The notes under the pieces are model-generated. The model made no database searches and was not told the DNA's origin. It worked only from the letters and a program-made list of their open reading frames with translations. Shown here one piece after another: positions 52,474-63,800 of a stretch of DNA of 64,000 nt. The stretch covers positions 1-64,000 of the forward strand of contig NZ_JACJRV010000033.1 of the NCBI RefSeq assembly GCF_014697475.1. Direction: 5' to 3'. This stretch comes from Nostoc sp. FACHB-152 (GTDB lineage Bacteria; Cyanobacteriota; Cyanobacteriia; Cyanobacteriales; Nostocaceae). Numbering within the stretch: position 1 is the stretch's first letter; the number at the start of each line of letters is the position of its first letter. A program made the position numbers and the translations under genes.

Positions 52474-55400
52474 ATGATTACTCTAAGTGGATACAAAATA
52501 CTTGCTCAAATCTACGAAAGCAATAATTCAGAAGTTTATCGAGCTATTCAAGAGTCTGACAACCAGCCAGTTATCCTCAAATTACTAAAACAAAATTATC
52601 CCACTAGTCAAGAACTGGCTCGCTATAAGCAGGAATATGAAATTACGCGCAATCTAACTTTTGCCGGAGCAATCAAAGTTTATGGTTTAAATTCTTATCA
52701 GAGAACACTGGTTCTGATAATAGAAGATTTTGGGGGGATATCTTTAGACCGATGTTTCCCAGAAAAGCCGCTTGAATTTGAGATTTTTTTTCCTATTGCT
52801 ATTGAAATAGTTAAAAATTTAGGCAATATTCATGCAGCCCATTTAATTCACAAAGATATTAATCCAGCTAATATCGTCTTTAATCCCACCACTAAACAAC
52901 TCAAAATCATCGATTTTGGTATTGCGACAGTACTCAAACGAGAAGATCCCAGCCTCAAAAATCCTTATATTATTGAAGGCACTTTAGCCTACATCTCTCC
53001 TGAACAAACTAGGCGAATGAATCGCCCTTTAGACTACCGCACCGATTTCTATTCTCTTGGTGTTACCTTCTACCAACTGCTGACAGGACAATTACCCTTT
53101 GAGAGAAATGATGTCTTGGAGTTAGTTCACTGCCATCTGGCTATACAACCGATAGCTCCTCATTTACTGAATCCTAACATTCCTTTGGTAGTTTCTAATT
53201 TAGTGATGAAACTGATGGCCAAAACAGCTGAAGAAAGATATCAGAGTACCTACGGTATTCAAGCTGATTTAGAAGAGTGCCTCAGACAATTTGAATCTAC
53301 AGGTAAAATAGCAGACTTTTCCCTAGCTACTAAAGATATTACCGGACAGATCCAAATCCCTCAAATACTCTATGGTAGAGATGCAGAAATTTCAACCCTA
53401 ACCGCAGCATTTGAAAGAGTCACAGCACCAAAAAAAGCTAAACCATTGGTAACCGAACTGATGCTAGTAGGTGGGTATTCTGGAGTTGGAAAAACAAGGT
53501 TAGTCAAAGAACTCTATAAACCTCTAACTGAAAAACGAGGCTATTTTATTTTAGGTACATTTGATCAATTTCAACGTAATGTTCCCTACTCTGCGGTTGT
53601 CAATGCCTTTACTAATTTGGTACAGCAACTCTTAGGTGAAAGTCAAGCGCAACTAAATCAATGGCGAGAAAAGCTTTTAACTGCTTTAGGAGTTAATGCA
53701 CAGATAATTATAGATGTTATTCCCGAAGTAGAATTAATCATCGGTAAGCAACTACCTGTCCCAGAATTAAGAGCAACAGAAGCTCAAAATCGCTTCCATT
53801 TAGTCTTTAAAAATTTTATTCGTGTATTTTGTTCTCCTGACCAACCTCTCATCATATTTCTTGATAACTTACAATGGGCAGATTCGGCCAGCCTCAAGTT
53901 AATTGAATTGATGATGATGGATGCAAGGCTGCAATTTTTATTTCTCATTGGAGCTTATAGAGATAACGAAGTTAACCACGCTCATCCATTAAAAATTACT
54001 CTGAGGAATTTACATCGAGAAGGAATAATTATCAATGAAATTATTTTACAACCATTAGAATTACATCATATAAATCAATTAATTGCTGATGCAACTTTCA
54101 CTGAATTAGAATATATCAAACCTTTAGCCGAATTAGTCTACAGAAAAACTAATGGCAATCCTTTTTTTGTTAATGAATTTTTAAAAGCAATTTATTCTAA
54201 TAACTTGCTAACCTATCAGCATGATTCAACCGATAAAAATCAAAACGCATCTTGGCATTGGGATATCAAATTGATTGAAGAATTAAAAATTACTGATAAT
54301 GTAGTTGAATTAATGCTCGCTGAAATGCAAAAATTGCCAAAAGCTACTCAACAAATTTTAAGTGTAGCATCTTGTATGGGAGCGGAATTTAATTTATCTA
54401 CAATTTCTATAGTTTGTCAAAACCCAGAAAGTGAAATTTTTAAAAATTTAATTTCAGCAATTGATAAAGGTTTAATTATTCCTTTATCAGAATTAAATGA
54501 ACAGTTATTAATTCAAAATTATAAATTTGGGCATGATCGTATTCAGCAAGCAGCTAATCTGCTGATTAATGAAGCAAAAAAACCAGCTATCAACTTAAAA
54601 ATTGGCCGTTTGCTATGGAAGAATACTCAAGCAGAAGAGTTATCTGAAAAAATATTTGAAATTGTTGACCACCTGAATTTAGGGCGTGAACTTATAACTT
54701 ACCCACAAGAACAAATTGAAGTTGCAGCCATCAATTTGCTAGCAGGACAAAAAGCCAAAGCAGCAACAGCTTATGAAGCAGCACTCAAGTATTTAAATAT
54801 AGGGCTGGAACTTTTAGCAGATAAAAGTTGGCAAAAAAACTATTATTTGAAACTGACTCTTTATGTGCAAGCAACCGAAGTATCTTATTTAAATGGAAAC
54901 TTTGCACAGATGGAACAATTAACTTCGGTAGTATTAACAAAAGCAAAAACCCTCTTAGATAAAATAAAAGTATATGAAGTTAACATTGAAGCTTTACAAT
55001 CACAAAATAAAGAGCTAGAAGCTATTGGGACGGCTCTCCCCGTGTTACAAACTTTAGGTATTAGTTTTCCAGAATTAGTCCAACCGATAGATATTCAACA
55101 GGAATTAGAAAAAACTCGCACAAATTTAGCGGGTAAGCGGATCGAGGATTTAATTAATTTGCCTCAGATGAGTGAATCATACCAATTAGCAGTAATGAGA
55201 GTAGCAAGTTGCATTTTTTCTTCTATTTATGTTGCTGCTTCTAATTTGTTACCATTACTAGTTTCTCAACAGGTGAATGTATCGCTTAAATATGGTAATA
55301 CTTGTCTATCTGCTTTTGCTTATGTTAATTACGGATTAATTCTATGTGGTGTGTTAGGGGAAATTGAGGAAGGTTATAAATTTGGTCGCCTAGCTCTAGA

Positions 55401-57888
55401 TTTGGTAGATAAATTTCATGCTAAAGACCTGATTTCTAAAGTAAATGCTGTATTTTACGCTACTATTAGTATTTGGAAAGAGCCGATTAAATCATCGTTG
55501 CAGCCATTACAATCTAGCTATCAAATTGGATTAGAAATGGGAGATTTGTATTACGGAACTACTTGTGCTTATCTATATTCATTTCATTCAATTTTTGTAG
55601 GACAAGAACTAAATAATTTAGCGTTAGAAATAGCTAGTTACAGTCAAATTCTGAGCCAATTCAAACAAGAAGGTACTCTTAATTACAATAATATTTATGG
55701 TCAGACTGTCCTCAACTTGATAGGGCGTGCTGAATCTCCCTACCGTTTGTTAGGAGAGGTTTACAATGAAGAAATTATGCTTCCGCTTCATCTCAAGACC
55801 AATGATCGCTATGCGCTATGCGCTTTATATTTTAATAAACTGTACCTATGTTATCTTTTTGGAGAGTATTCTTTAGGTGTTGAAAATGCTGAAAAAGCAG
55901 AACAATATCTAGATGGAGCAACTGCTACATTACTAATTCCGCTATTTTATTTTTATGATTCTCTCGCTTACCTTGCTATCTATGAATCTGCATCAGCAAC
56001 CCAAAAACAGCAAATCTTAGTAAGAGTTACAGAACATCAAGAGAAATTACAAAATTGGGCGTGTTATGCTTCAGCCAATTACTTGCATAAATTTTACTTA
56101 GTAGAAGCAGAGCAGCATCGTGCGAAAGGAGATGCGCTAAAAGCGATGGAATTTTATAATCGCGCTATTGAGTTAGCTCAAGAAAATCAATATTACAACG
56201 AAGAAGCACTAGCTAATGAACTGGCGGCGAGGTTTTATTTAGCTAATGGTCTCAACAAAATTGCTCAAATTTATATTACCGATGCCTGGTATTGCTATCT
56301 CAAATGGGGAGCAACAGCTAAAATTAAAGATTTAGAAAATAGATATCCTAATTTGCTTGCTATCAAATCTGAGACTGTAGCCCCAAGAAAATCTAATTTT
56401 AAAACTACAAGTGAACAAACTAGTTCAGTAGTACTGGATTTGCAAACAGTTGTAAAAGCATCACAAGTTTTAGCCAGTGAAATTGTATTGCACAAATTGC
56501 TGGAAAAATTGATGAAAATTGTGATCGAGAACGCAGGCGCTCAAAAAGGCTATTTAATTCTGGAAAAAACAGGTGAGTGGGTGATTGAAGCTCAAGGCTC
56601 TGTAAATTCTGAGAACATTACTATTATGCAGGCGATTCCAATTAACTCATCAGATAGCGATCGCCAAACACCTCCTTTATCAGCTGCTATCATCAATTAT
56701 GTTGCTCGTACTCAAAAAAATATAGTTTTAAATGATGCAGTTCATGAAGGAGAGTTTGTTCGTGATCCTTACGTTGTAGTCAATCAACCTAAATCAGTTC
56801 TCTGCACTCCCCTGCTATATCAAGGCAAACTGAGCGGCATTTTATATCTAGAAAATAATTTAACAACGGGTGCATTTACTCCAGAAAGAGTAGAAATTTT
56901 AAGAATCCTTTCTACCCAAGCAGCTATTTCTATTGAAAATTCTTACCTTTACGAGCAGTTAGAAGATTACAATCGAACTCTAGAACAAAAAGTCAAAGCC
57001 AGAACCCAGGAACTACGAGAAAAAAATCAGGAATTAGCCAGCACTCTGCAAAAGCTCAAAGCCACACAAGACCAAATTATTGCTCAAGAAAAATTAGCTT
57101 CTTTGGGAGCATTAGCAGCAGGTATCGCCCATGAGATCAAAAATCCCTTGAACTTTGTTAACAATTTTGCTGAACTGTCTGTGCAATTAGCTCAAGAACT
57201 AATTGAAGAGTTAGAAACTCAAGAAAATAAATTAGAGCCAAACAGCCGAGAAAACATTGCAGAAATTTTAGACGATCTGAGCCAAAACGCTCAAAAAATA
57301 AATCAGCATGGTAAAAGAGCAAATGATATTGTCAATGGAATGCTGATGCTCTCTAGAGGGCAAGTCGGCAAAAGACAACCGAATGATATCAACGCTTTGT
57401 TAGAAGAGTCTATAAATTTGGCATATCACGGGATGCGTGCCAAAGACCCTTCCTTTCAAATTGCGATCGCCACAAATTATGACCAACAAATTCCTCACTT
57501 GAATATTGTACCGCAGGATATTAGTCGTGCCTTTATTAATATCATTAATAATGCTTGCTATGCAGCTAATGAGAAAAAGAAAGAATTAGCAGCAGGATTC
57601 TTGCCAAAAATCTCGATTACCACTCAGGATTTGGGTGAAAAAATAGAAATACGTATTCAAGATAACGGCAAAGGTATGTCTCAAGAAGTTGTCGATAAAA
57701 TTTTTAATCCCTTTTTCACCACTAAACCTACAGGTGAAGGAACAGGCTTAGGTTTATCAATTAGCCATGATATTATTGTGCAAGGGCATCAAGGAGAAAT
57801 TCGAGTAGAATCTCAAGTTAAAAACTATACAGCTTTTATCATCGCTTTACCTAAAAATCTCCCAATTCAGCACAATACTGATAAATAA
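52474..57888 (+). CDS. Trifunctional Ser/Thr kinase, AAA ATPase, GAF, histidine kinase (HstK type)
   Basis: This 1804-residue protein has four parts in order. A eukaryotic-type Ser/Thr kinase (about 1-270) has VILKLL, catalytic HKDINPAN near 126 and DFG in IIDFGIAT; the lysine of the usual D-x-K-P-x-N is replaced by Asn. An AAA ATPase follows, with Walker A GGYSGVGKTRL near 332 and Walker B IIFLDNLQWAD near 466. A helical TPR-like stretch (about 720-1350) leads to a GAF domain (about 1370-1500). The histidine kinase has His1553 in AAGIAHEIKNPLN and ATPase boxes DNGKGMS and GTGLGLSI. This matches the two-component/Ser-Thr hybrid (HstK) family of filamentous cyanobacteria. It is followed by a lone receiver gene. 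Confidence 0.95.
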   Translation: MITLSGYKILAQIYESNNSEVYRAIQESDNQPVILKLLKQNYPTSQELARYKQEYEITRNLTFAGAIKVYGLNSYQRTLVLIIEDFGGISLDRCFPEKPLEFEIFFPIAIEIVKNLGNIHAAHLIHKDINPANIVFNPTTKQLKIIDFGIATVLKREDPSLKNPYIIEGTLAYISPEQTRRMNRPLDYRTDFYSLGVTFYQLLTGQLPFERNDVLELVHCHLAIQPIAPHLLNPNIPLVVSNLVMKLMAKTAEERYQSTYGIQADLEECLRQFESTGKIADFSLATKDITGQIQIPQILYGRDAEISTLTAAFERVTAPKKAKPLVTELMLVGGYSGVGKTRLVKELYKPLTEKRGYFILGTFDQFQRNVPYSAVVNAFTNLVQQLLGESQAQLNQWREKLLTALGVNAQIIIDVIPEVELIIGKQLPVPELRATEAQNRFHLVFKNFIRVFCSPDQPLIIFLDNLQWADSASLKLIELMMMDARLQFLFLIGAYRDNEVNHAHPLKITLRNLHREGIIINEIILQPLELHHINQLIADATFTELEYIKPLAELVYRKTNGNPFFVNEFLKAIYSNNLLTYQHDSTDKNQNASWHWDIKLIEELKITDNVVELMLAEMQKLPKATQQILSVASCMGAEFNLSTISIVCQNPESEIFKNLISAIDKGLIIPLSELNEQLLIQNYKFGHDRIQQAANLLINEAKKPAINLKIGRLLWKNTQAEELSEKIFEIVDHLNLGRELITYPQEQIEVAAINLLAGQKAKAATAYEAALKYLNIGLELLADKSWQKNYYLKLTLYVQATEVSYLNGNFAQMEQLTSVVLTKAKTLLDKIKVYEVNIEALQSQNKELEAIGTALPVLQTLGISFPELVQPIDIQQELEKTRTNLAGKRIEDLINLPQMSESYQLAVMRVASCIFSSIYVAASNLLPLLVSQQVNVSLKYGNTCLSAFAYVNYGLILCGVLGEIEEGYKFGRLALDLVDKFHAKDLISKVNAVFYATISIWKEPIKSSLQPLQSSYQIGLEMGDLYYGTTCAYLYSFHSIFVGQELNNLALEIASYSQILSQFKQEGTLNYNNIYGQTVLNLIGRAESPYRLLGEVYNEEIMLPLHLKTNDRYALCALYFNKLYLCYLFGEYSLGVENAEKAEQYLDGATATLLIPLFYFYDSLAYLAIYESASATQKQQILVRVTEHQEKLQNWACYASANYLHKFYLVEAEQHRAKGDALKAMEFYNRAIELAQENQYYNEEALANELAARFYLANGLNKIAQIYITDAWYCYLKWGATAKIKDLENRYPNLLAIKSETVAPRKSNFKTTSEQTSSVVLDLQTVVKASQVLASEIVLHKLLEKLMKIVIENAGAQKGYLILEKTGEWVIEAQGSVNSENITIMQAIPINSSDSDRQTPPLSAAIINYVARTQKNIVLNDAVHEGEFVRDPYVVVNQPKSVLCTPLLYQGKLSGILYLENNLTTGAFTPERVEILRILSTQAAISIENSYLYEQLEDYNRTLEQKVKARTQELREKNQELASTLQKLKATQDQIIAQEKLASLGALAAGIAHEIKNPLNFVNNFAELSVQLAQELIEELETQENKLEPNSRENIAEILDDLSQNAQKINQHGKRANDIVNGMLMLSRGQVGKRQPNDINALLEESINLAYHGMRAKDPSFQIAIATNYDQQIPHLNIVPQDISRAFINIINNACYAANEKKKELAAGFLPKISITTQDLGEKIEIRIQDNGKGMSQEVVDKIFNPFFTTKPTGEGTGLGLSISHDIIVQGHQGEIRVESQVKNYTAFIIALPKNLPIQHNTDK

Positions 57889-57957
57889 AATGAATTAATT
57901 GATTCTTCCGAAAATTTCTAATGATTCATTGTAGTATTTGCATGGAAGGGAGATTTT

Positions 57958-58341
57958 TTGGGTATTATTTGTATGCAAATAATAATTGTAGATGACGAAC
58001 AAGATATTAAGTTATTGTTTGAACAACAATTTCGCCGAGAAATTAAAAACAACCAAATTGAATTACATTTTGCTTTTTCAGCAGAAGAAGCACTACAATA
58101 TTTACAAAGACAATTAAATAGCTGCATTAGTTTAATTCTGGCAGATATTAATATGCCGGGCATGAGCGGATTAGAAATGCTCAAAATTATCAAAACAATT
58201 TCACCTAATTTAAAAGTATTTATGATCACTGCATATAACGATGAAAATCATTACACAACTGCTAAAGAATATGGGGCTGATGACTACATTACAAAACCGA
58301 TTGCATTTAATACACTCAAAACCAAAATATTAAATTTATAA
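57958..58341 (+). CDS. Single-domain response regulator
   Basis: This is a lone receiver domain of about 125 residues, with no output domain. It shows IIIVDDEQDIK, the phospho-acceptor aspartate in LILADINMPGMSG, the Thr/Ala switch region in VFMITAYND and the lysine in DDYITKPIAF. The frame can start at TTG (57958), which has GGAAGGGAG 5 bases upstream, or at ATG (57973), which is about 20 bases from that site; the TTG is therefore plausible. It lies 69 bases after the giant kinase and 23 bases before the receiver-PAS-AAA gene. A phosphate-shuttle role between kinase and partner is inferred. Confidence 0.88.
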   Translation: MGIICMQIIIVDDEQDIKLLFEQQFRREIKNNQIELHFAFSAEEALQYLQRQLNSCISLILADINMPGMSGLEMLKIIKTISPNLKVFMITAYNDENHYTTAKEYGADDYITKPIAFNTLKTKILNL

Positions 58342-58364
58342 ATTAAATCATTTAATTAATCAAA

Positions 58365-60551
58365 ATGTCTGTAAAAATCTTGGTTGTAGATGATGAGCCT
58401 GATATAAAATCTTTAATCCGCCAGAAGTTTAAAAAAGAAATCCGAGACAAGCAGTTTCAGTTTATTTTTGCCTACAATGGTTTTGAAGCTCTTGAGAAAT
58501 TAGAAGCTGAATTAGATATAGATATAGTATTCACTGATATCTATATGCCTGAAATGGACGGGCTAACTTTACTCAATAAATTAAATGAGCTATATCCCTT
58601 AATTAAAACAATTATTATTTCTGCTTATGGTGATATTGGCAATATCAGAATAGCAATGAATCGCGGTGCTTTTGATTTCTTGACTAAGCCGCTCGACCTT
58701 CAAGATTTAGAAATTACTACTAACAAAACTCTGCAACACGTCCAGCAGATGAAAGCAGCTTGGCTACAAGAACGTTTAGCACGACAAGCTCAAGCCCAAT
58801 TATTGCTCAATCTACAACAAGAGATTGCTGTGCGCCAGCAAGCAGAAGAGGCATTACGTGAAAGTGAAAGAAAGCTCGGTCAATTTTTAGAAGCTGTGCC
58901 AGTGGGAATATTTGTTGTTGATGCCAAGGGCAAATCCTTCTATGCTAATCAAACTGCACAACAGATACTTGGCAAGGGAATTTTAACCGAAGTCACAGCT
59001 GATCAATTAAATGAAGTATATCAAGCCTACCTAGCGGGGACAGAACAGTTTTATCCTTCCCAGCAGCAACCGATTGTGCGCGCGTTGAACGGTGAAAGCG
59101 TGACTGTGGATGATATGGAGATTCATCAAGCTGACAAGATGATTCCCTTGCAGGTGTCAGCTACGCCAATTTTTGATGAGAAGGGTCAAGTTATGTATGC
59201 TATAGCTGCCTTTCAAGATATTACCCAACGCAAAAAGGCAGAAGCCGAGCGAATTGGGTTTACTCAAGAGCTTTCGTTCAAAAATATCGCCTTGCAACAG
59301 GCAAAAGACGCATTAGCCGAGTCTAACCGCACCTTAGAACAAAAAGTTAAAGAGCGTACTCAAGAACTTTCACAAACTCTAGAAATTCTGAAAGCCACTC
59401 AAGCCAAACTAGTATTTGAAAATGCTCTGTTGCGGAGTGCAGAACAGCCCTCAACTTTTGATTATCAAGTTGGGGGTAGCTTACCGATGGATGCTCCTAC
59501 CTATGTAGTACGTTCCGCAGATCGTCATCTTTACAAGGCGTTGAAGCTAGGTGAATTTTGTTACATTCTGAATGCGCGGCAAATGGGTAAGTCAAGCCTG
59601 ATGGTACGTATGATGCACTATCTTCAGCAGCAGGGGTACAGCTGCGCGGCAATTGACATGACTCGCATTGGTAGTGAAAATATTACTCCTGCCCAGTGGT
59701 ACAAAGGATTAATAGTGGAGTTATGGCAAAGTTTCGATTTGCCAGGATTGGTGAATCTAAAAGCTTGGTGGAATGAGCAAAAAGATTTATCTCCCATCCA
59801 GTGTTTGAGTCGATTTATCGAAGATATCTTGATAGAGCGAGTTGAAAGTAAAAAATTTTTTATTTTTATAGATGAAATTGATAGCGTCTTGGGCTTAAAT
59901 TTTCCTGTGAATGACTTTTTTGCTTTAATTCGCTTTTGCTACAATCAGCGCAGTCTTAACCCAAAATATCAACGTTTAACTTTTGCGCTGTTTGGGGTAG
60001 CGACACCTTCAGATTTGATTAGTGATTACAAGAGAACACCCTTTAATATTGGTCAGGCAATTCAACTAGAAGGCTTTAGAGAACATGAAGCTCAACCTTT
60101 ACTCCAAGGCTTGGCAGATAAAGTGAGCAATCCGCAAGTAGTGCTGAAAGAAGTATTAGCTTGGACAAGCGGACAACCTTTTCTGACTCAAAAGCTTTGT
60201 AAGTTCATTCGCAGTTTTCCGTCTCCTATTCCTACCAACCATGAAGTTGAGTGGATTGAGAACTTGGTGCAAACCCAGATTCTCGAAAACTGGGAATCTC
60301 AAGACCAGCCAGAGCATTTAAGAACTATTCGCGATCGCATTCTGAAAAGCGATTACCAACCTGTTCGGCTATTAGAAATCTATAAACGAATTTTGCAACA
60401 AGGTGAAATTGTCGCCGTTGACAGCCCAGAGGAACGGGAATTACTCTTGTCGGGGCTAGTGGTCAAGCAACAAGGTTTACTCAAAGTCCATAACCGGATT
60501 TATAGATTAATTTTTGACAGTAGTTGGATTGAGTTGCATGGATGTATATAG
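58365..60551 (+). CDS. Receiver-PAS-AAA-like ATPase fusion
   Basis: The protein (728 residues) starts with a receiver ([13 protein letters not shown]; Asp58 in [20 protein letters not shown]). A coiled coil of about residues 125-165 leads to a PAS domain (about 165-290) that includes [16 protein letters not shown] and [21 protein letters not shown] second coiled coil, with [11 protein letters not shown], runs to about 350. The C-terminal half is an AAA-like (AAA_35) ATPase: [16 protein letters not shown], Walker [11 protein letters not shown] near 405, Walker [12 protein letters not shown] near 500. A histidine kinase core, usual after PAS in such proteins, is missing. It may be the phosphorylation-controlled output of the giant kinase. 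Confidence 0.9.
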   Translation: MSVKILVVDDEPDIKSLIRQKFKKEIRDKQFQFIFAYNGFEALEKLEAELDIDIVFTDIYMPEMDGLTLLNKLNELYPLIKTIIISAYGDIGNIRIAMNRGAFDFLTKPLDLQDLEITTNKTLQHVQQMKAAWLQERLARQAQAQLLLNLQQEIAVRQQAEEALRESERKLGQFLEAVPVGIFVVDAKGKSFYANQTAQQILGKGILTEVTADQLNEVYQAYLAGTEQFYPSQQQPIVRALNGESVTVDDMEIHQADKMIPLQVSATPIFDEKGQVMYAIAAFQDITQRKKAEAERIGFTQELSFKNIALQQAKDALAESNRTLEQKVKERTQELSQTLEILKATQAKLVFENALLRSAEQPSTFDYQVGGSLPMDAPTYVVRSADRHLYKALKLGEFCYILNARQMGKSSLMVRMMHYLQQQGYSCAAIDMTRIGSENITPAQWYKGLIVELWQSFDLPGLVNLKAWWNEQKDLSPIQCLSRFIEDILIERVESKKFFIFIDEIDSVLGLNFPVNDFFALIRFCYNQRSLNPKYQRLTFALFGVATPSDLISDYKRTPFNIGQAIQLEGFREHEAQPLLQGLADKVSNPQVVLKEVLAWTSGQPFLTQKLCKFIRSFPSPIPTNHEVEWIENLVQTQILENWESQDQPEHLRTIRDRILKSDYQPVRLLEIYKRILQQGEIVAVDSPEERELLLSGLVVKQQGLLKVHNRIYRLIFDSSWIELHGCI

Positions 60552-60584
60552 GAACTAAAAGAGGTTTTAAAATACGAACACCCC

Positions 60585-60707
60585 TATACCATTTCCTTAT
60601 ATATGAAGAAGCATACAAATAACCCCACGGCCTGCGGCACCTCCCCTTGTTAAGGAGAGGTTGGGAGGAGTCAAAATAATGTGCAGCTTTACAGAGAATT
60701 GGTATTA
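60585..60707. repeat. Dispersed palindromic element, copy 2
   Basis: This copy resembles the element at 48745-48884. It shares AATAACCCCAC, GAGGTTGGGAGGAGTCAAAA, ATGTGCAGCTT and an end reading AATTGGTATTA, but is about 15 bases shorter in the middle. Its left end TATACCATTTCC and right end GAATTGGTAT form imperfect terminal inverted repeats. The two copies are about 11.8 kb apart and bracket the AAA, carotenoid oxygenase and kinase genes. Confidence 0.7.
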
Positions 60708-60838
60708 GAAGTAGTTGAATGGATAAAAATCTGATTATGAGTTCAAATTTCATTGGAATTAAGTGATTTCTGCAATCATAAGCCGCTAATCCAAATAAGC
60801 CAACTATTGATCACAACCTAATCCAGAGGATTTTACTC

Positions 60839-63800
60839 ATGGCTAAACTTACCATTCCACCCAATTTCATCGGCACTCCTAATGTCGATACTTTAATCGG
60901 GGAAGAGGTAAATACATCTCCAGCAATTGGTATTGAGATTTTAACTGGAGGTTTGATTCGTACAGGCTCAGGAAAAGACGAGATTACTGGTATCGCTACT
61001 GGCGAAAACATCCTTGAAGGTAGCAACATCGCTGGTACAGGCACAGGCATAAGCAACAGTGGCAGTTTAAATACAGAGGATGAAAACGACACAATTACTG
61101 GTACTGGTACTGGTGGTAATATCACAGGCATCAGCGATGGCAGCAACTTTGGTGGTACAGGCACAGGCATCAGCAATAGTGGCAGTCTGAATGCCGGGAA
61201 AGGAAACGACACAATTACTGGTACTGGTACTGGCGGCAACAGCGAATTCGGCATCAGCGATAGCAGCAACTTTGGTAGTACAGGCACAGGCATCAGCAAT
61301 AGTGGCAGCCTGAATGCTGGGGATGGAAACGACACAATTACTGGTACTGGTACTGGCGGCAAGGTCAACAGCGTTAGTGACGGCAAAAGTGGGGATGGAA
61401 TTGGGATAGCCAATAGTGGCAGTCTAAATGCCGGGGACGGAAACGACACAATTACTGGCACTGGTAGTAGTAACAACATCAGTGGCGACCCTGGTGGCGG
61501 CATCATTGGTACAGGAATTGGCATCAGCAATAGTGGCAGTTTGAATGCTGGGGGCGGAAACGACGCAATTACTGGTACTGGTAATGGGAACAATGGGCCC
61601 GATCTTAAAGACGCAGCTATCAATGGCGGTAATGCAACTGGCATTAGTAATAGTGGCAGCCTGAATGCAGAGAATGGAGAAGATATAATTACTGGCACTG
61701 GTACTGGTGGCAAGGGCGGCACCAACCGATTCGGGGCTGGCAACGGCGGTACAGGCACAGGTATCAGCAACAGTGGCAGTCTCAATGCCGGGGACGCAAA
61801 AGACACTATCATCGGCATTGGGATTGGCGGCAGTGCTGGTGCTAATTACGAAGGCGGCAAAAGCGGTGATGGAACTGGCATCAGCAATAGTGGCAGTCTA
61901 AATACCGGGGACGGAAACGACACAATTAATGGCACTGGTAGTGGTGGCAACATCTTTGTCGGCAACGGTGGAGATGGAATCGGGATCAGCAATAGTGGCA
62001 GTCTCAATACCGAGGACGGAAACGACACAATTAATGGTACTGGTAATGGTGGCAGCATAGACGAGCGCAGCGTCTTCGCCAACAGTGGTGCAGGGACAGG
62101 CATCAGCAACAGTGGCAAACTCAATGCGGGTAACGGAGAAGATACTATTACTGGCAAGGGTATTGGCGGCAGCAGTAACAGTGTCACAAGCAGCCTCGAT
62201 GGCGGTACAGGGATTGGCATCAGTAACATTGGCAGTCTTGATGGTGGCAACGGAAAAGACGCGATCGCTGGTACAGGTCAGGGCGGTAATGGCAGCGACG
62301 CGAATAACGGCAGTTCTGGCTATTTAAGCGTTGCTGGCAATGGCGGTGCAGGGACTGGCATTAGCAACAGTGGCAGTTTTAATGGTGGAGAGGCAGATGA
62401 CACCATCACTGGCACAGGAAAAGGCGGTAATAGCGGTAAAGCAACTCAGATCTGGCCTTTTAGCATTAGCGGTGTTGGCGGTGCGGGGACTGGCATCGGC
62501 AACAATGGCAGCCTGAATGCCGGAGGTGGAAATGACACTATCATTGGCAGTGGTACGGGCGGTAGTGGTGCCAACGTCACTGACAATCCTGCCACCGAGG
62601 GTGTAGTTAACTTTGAGGCGCGTGTCGGTGGGGCGGGGACAGGCATCAGTAACATTGGCAGTCTCAATGGCGGAGAGGGAGATGACGCTATCATTGGCAC
62701 AGGAACAGGCGGGAATAGCGACACAATTTATTACAATACTATTGGCGGTGCGGGGACTGGCATTAGTAACATTGGCAGTCTCAATGGCGGCGATGGCAAT
62801 GACACGATCATTGGTACAGGAAAAGGCGGTAGTGGCAGTAATTTTTTCAGTAGCAGTGTAAATGGCGGCCTTGGCGGTGCAGGGACTGGCATTAGTAACA
62901 TTGGCAGTCTCAATGGCGGCGATGGCAATGACACGATCACGGGCTTTGGCACTGGTGGGGATAACATCAGTTCTGGCGAAATAGGCACTGGCGGTGTAGG
63001 AACTGGCATTAGTAACAATGGCAGTCTCAATGGCGGCGATGGTAATGACATTATCACTGGCACAGGAAAAGGCGGACTGAATCAAAACAAGAACTATCGT
63101 GATGACATCGGTATTGGTGGTGCGGCGATCGGCATTAGTAACAGTGGTAGTCTAGATGGCGGGTACGGAAATGACACTATCACTGGCACTGGTACTGGCA
63201 GTGGTAGTGCCAGTGGTGCGGTAGACGGGTTTGGCGGTGAGGGGACTGGCATCAGTAACAGTGGTAGCCTCAATGGTGGAGACGGAGATGATGCTATCAC
63301 TGGTACAGGAAAAGGCGGAGGTGACAATGGTATCGAAAGCTATGGGTTAACCGGAACCACGGCTGCTGCGGGGACAGGCATCAATAACAGTGGTAGCCTC
63401 AATGGCGGCAACGGAAATGATACCATTACTGGCACCGGGAAGGGTGGTGATGGCGGCCCTGGCAGAGGTGGCGGTAATGGCGACGCGGGGACTGGTATCA
63501 ATAACAGTGGTAGCCTCAATGGTGGCGACGGAAATGATACTATTACTGGTACCGGGAAGGGTGGTGATGGCGCATATGGGAGAGGCGGAGGTGCTGGCGG
63601 TGCGGGGACAGGCATCAGTAATAGTGGTAGCCTCAATGGTGGAGAAGGAGATGACACTATCACTGGCATCGGGAAGGGCGGTAGTAGTGGCGAGGCCTCA
63701 CTTTTCTATGGCAAGAACGGCGGTGCTGGAATTGGCATCAGCAACAATGGTGCAGTAGATGCTGGGAATGGAGAAGATAAAATTACTGGTATTGGTACTG

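Noticed and set aside
60481-60753. 90-codon minus-strand frame
   Set aside because: It overlaps the end of the receiver-PAS-AAA gene and a repeat element and has no ribosome site.
60811-63669. Series of long minus-strand frames rich in Pro, Leu and Val (for example 60811-61818)
   Set aside because: They are antisense to the tandem repeat coding sequence. Their repetitive composition is the exact shadow of the Gly/Asn/Thr repeat, and the plus-strand frame is continuous with a good ribosome site.
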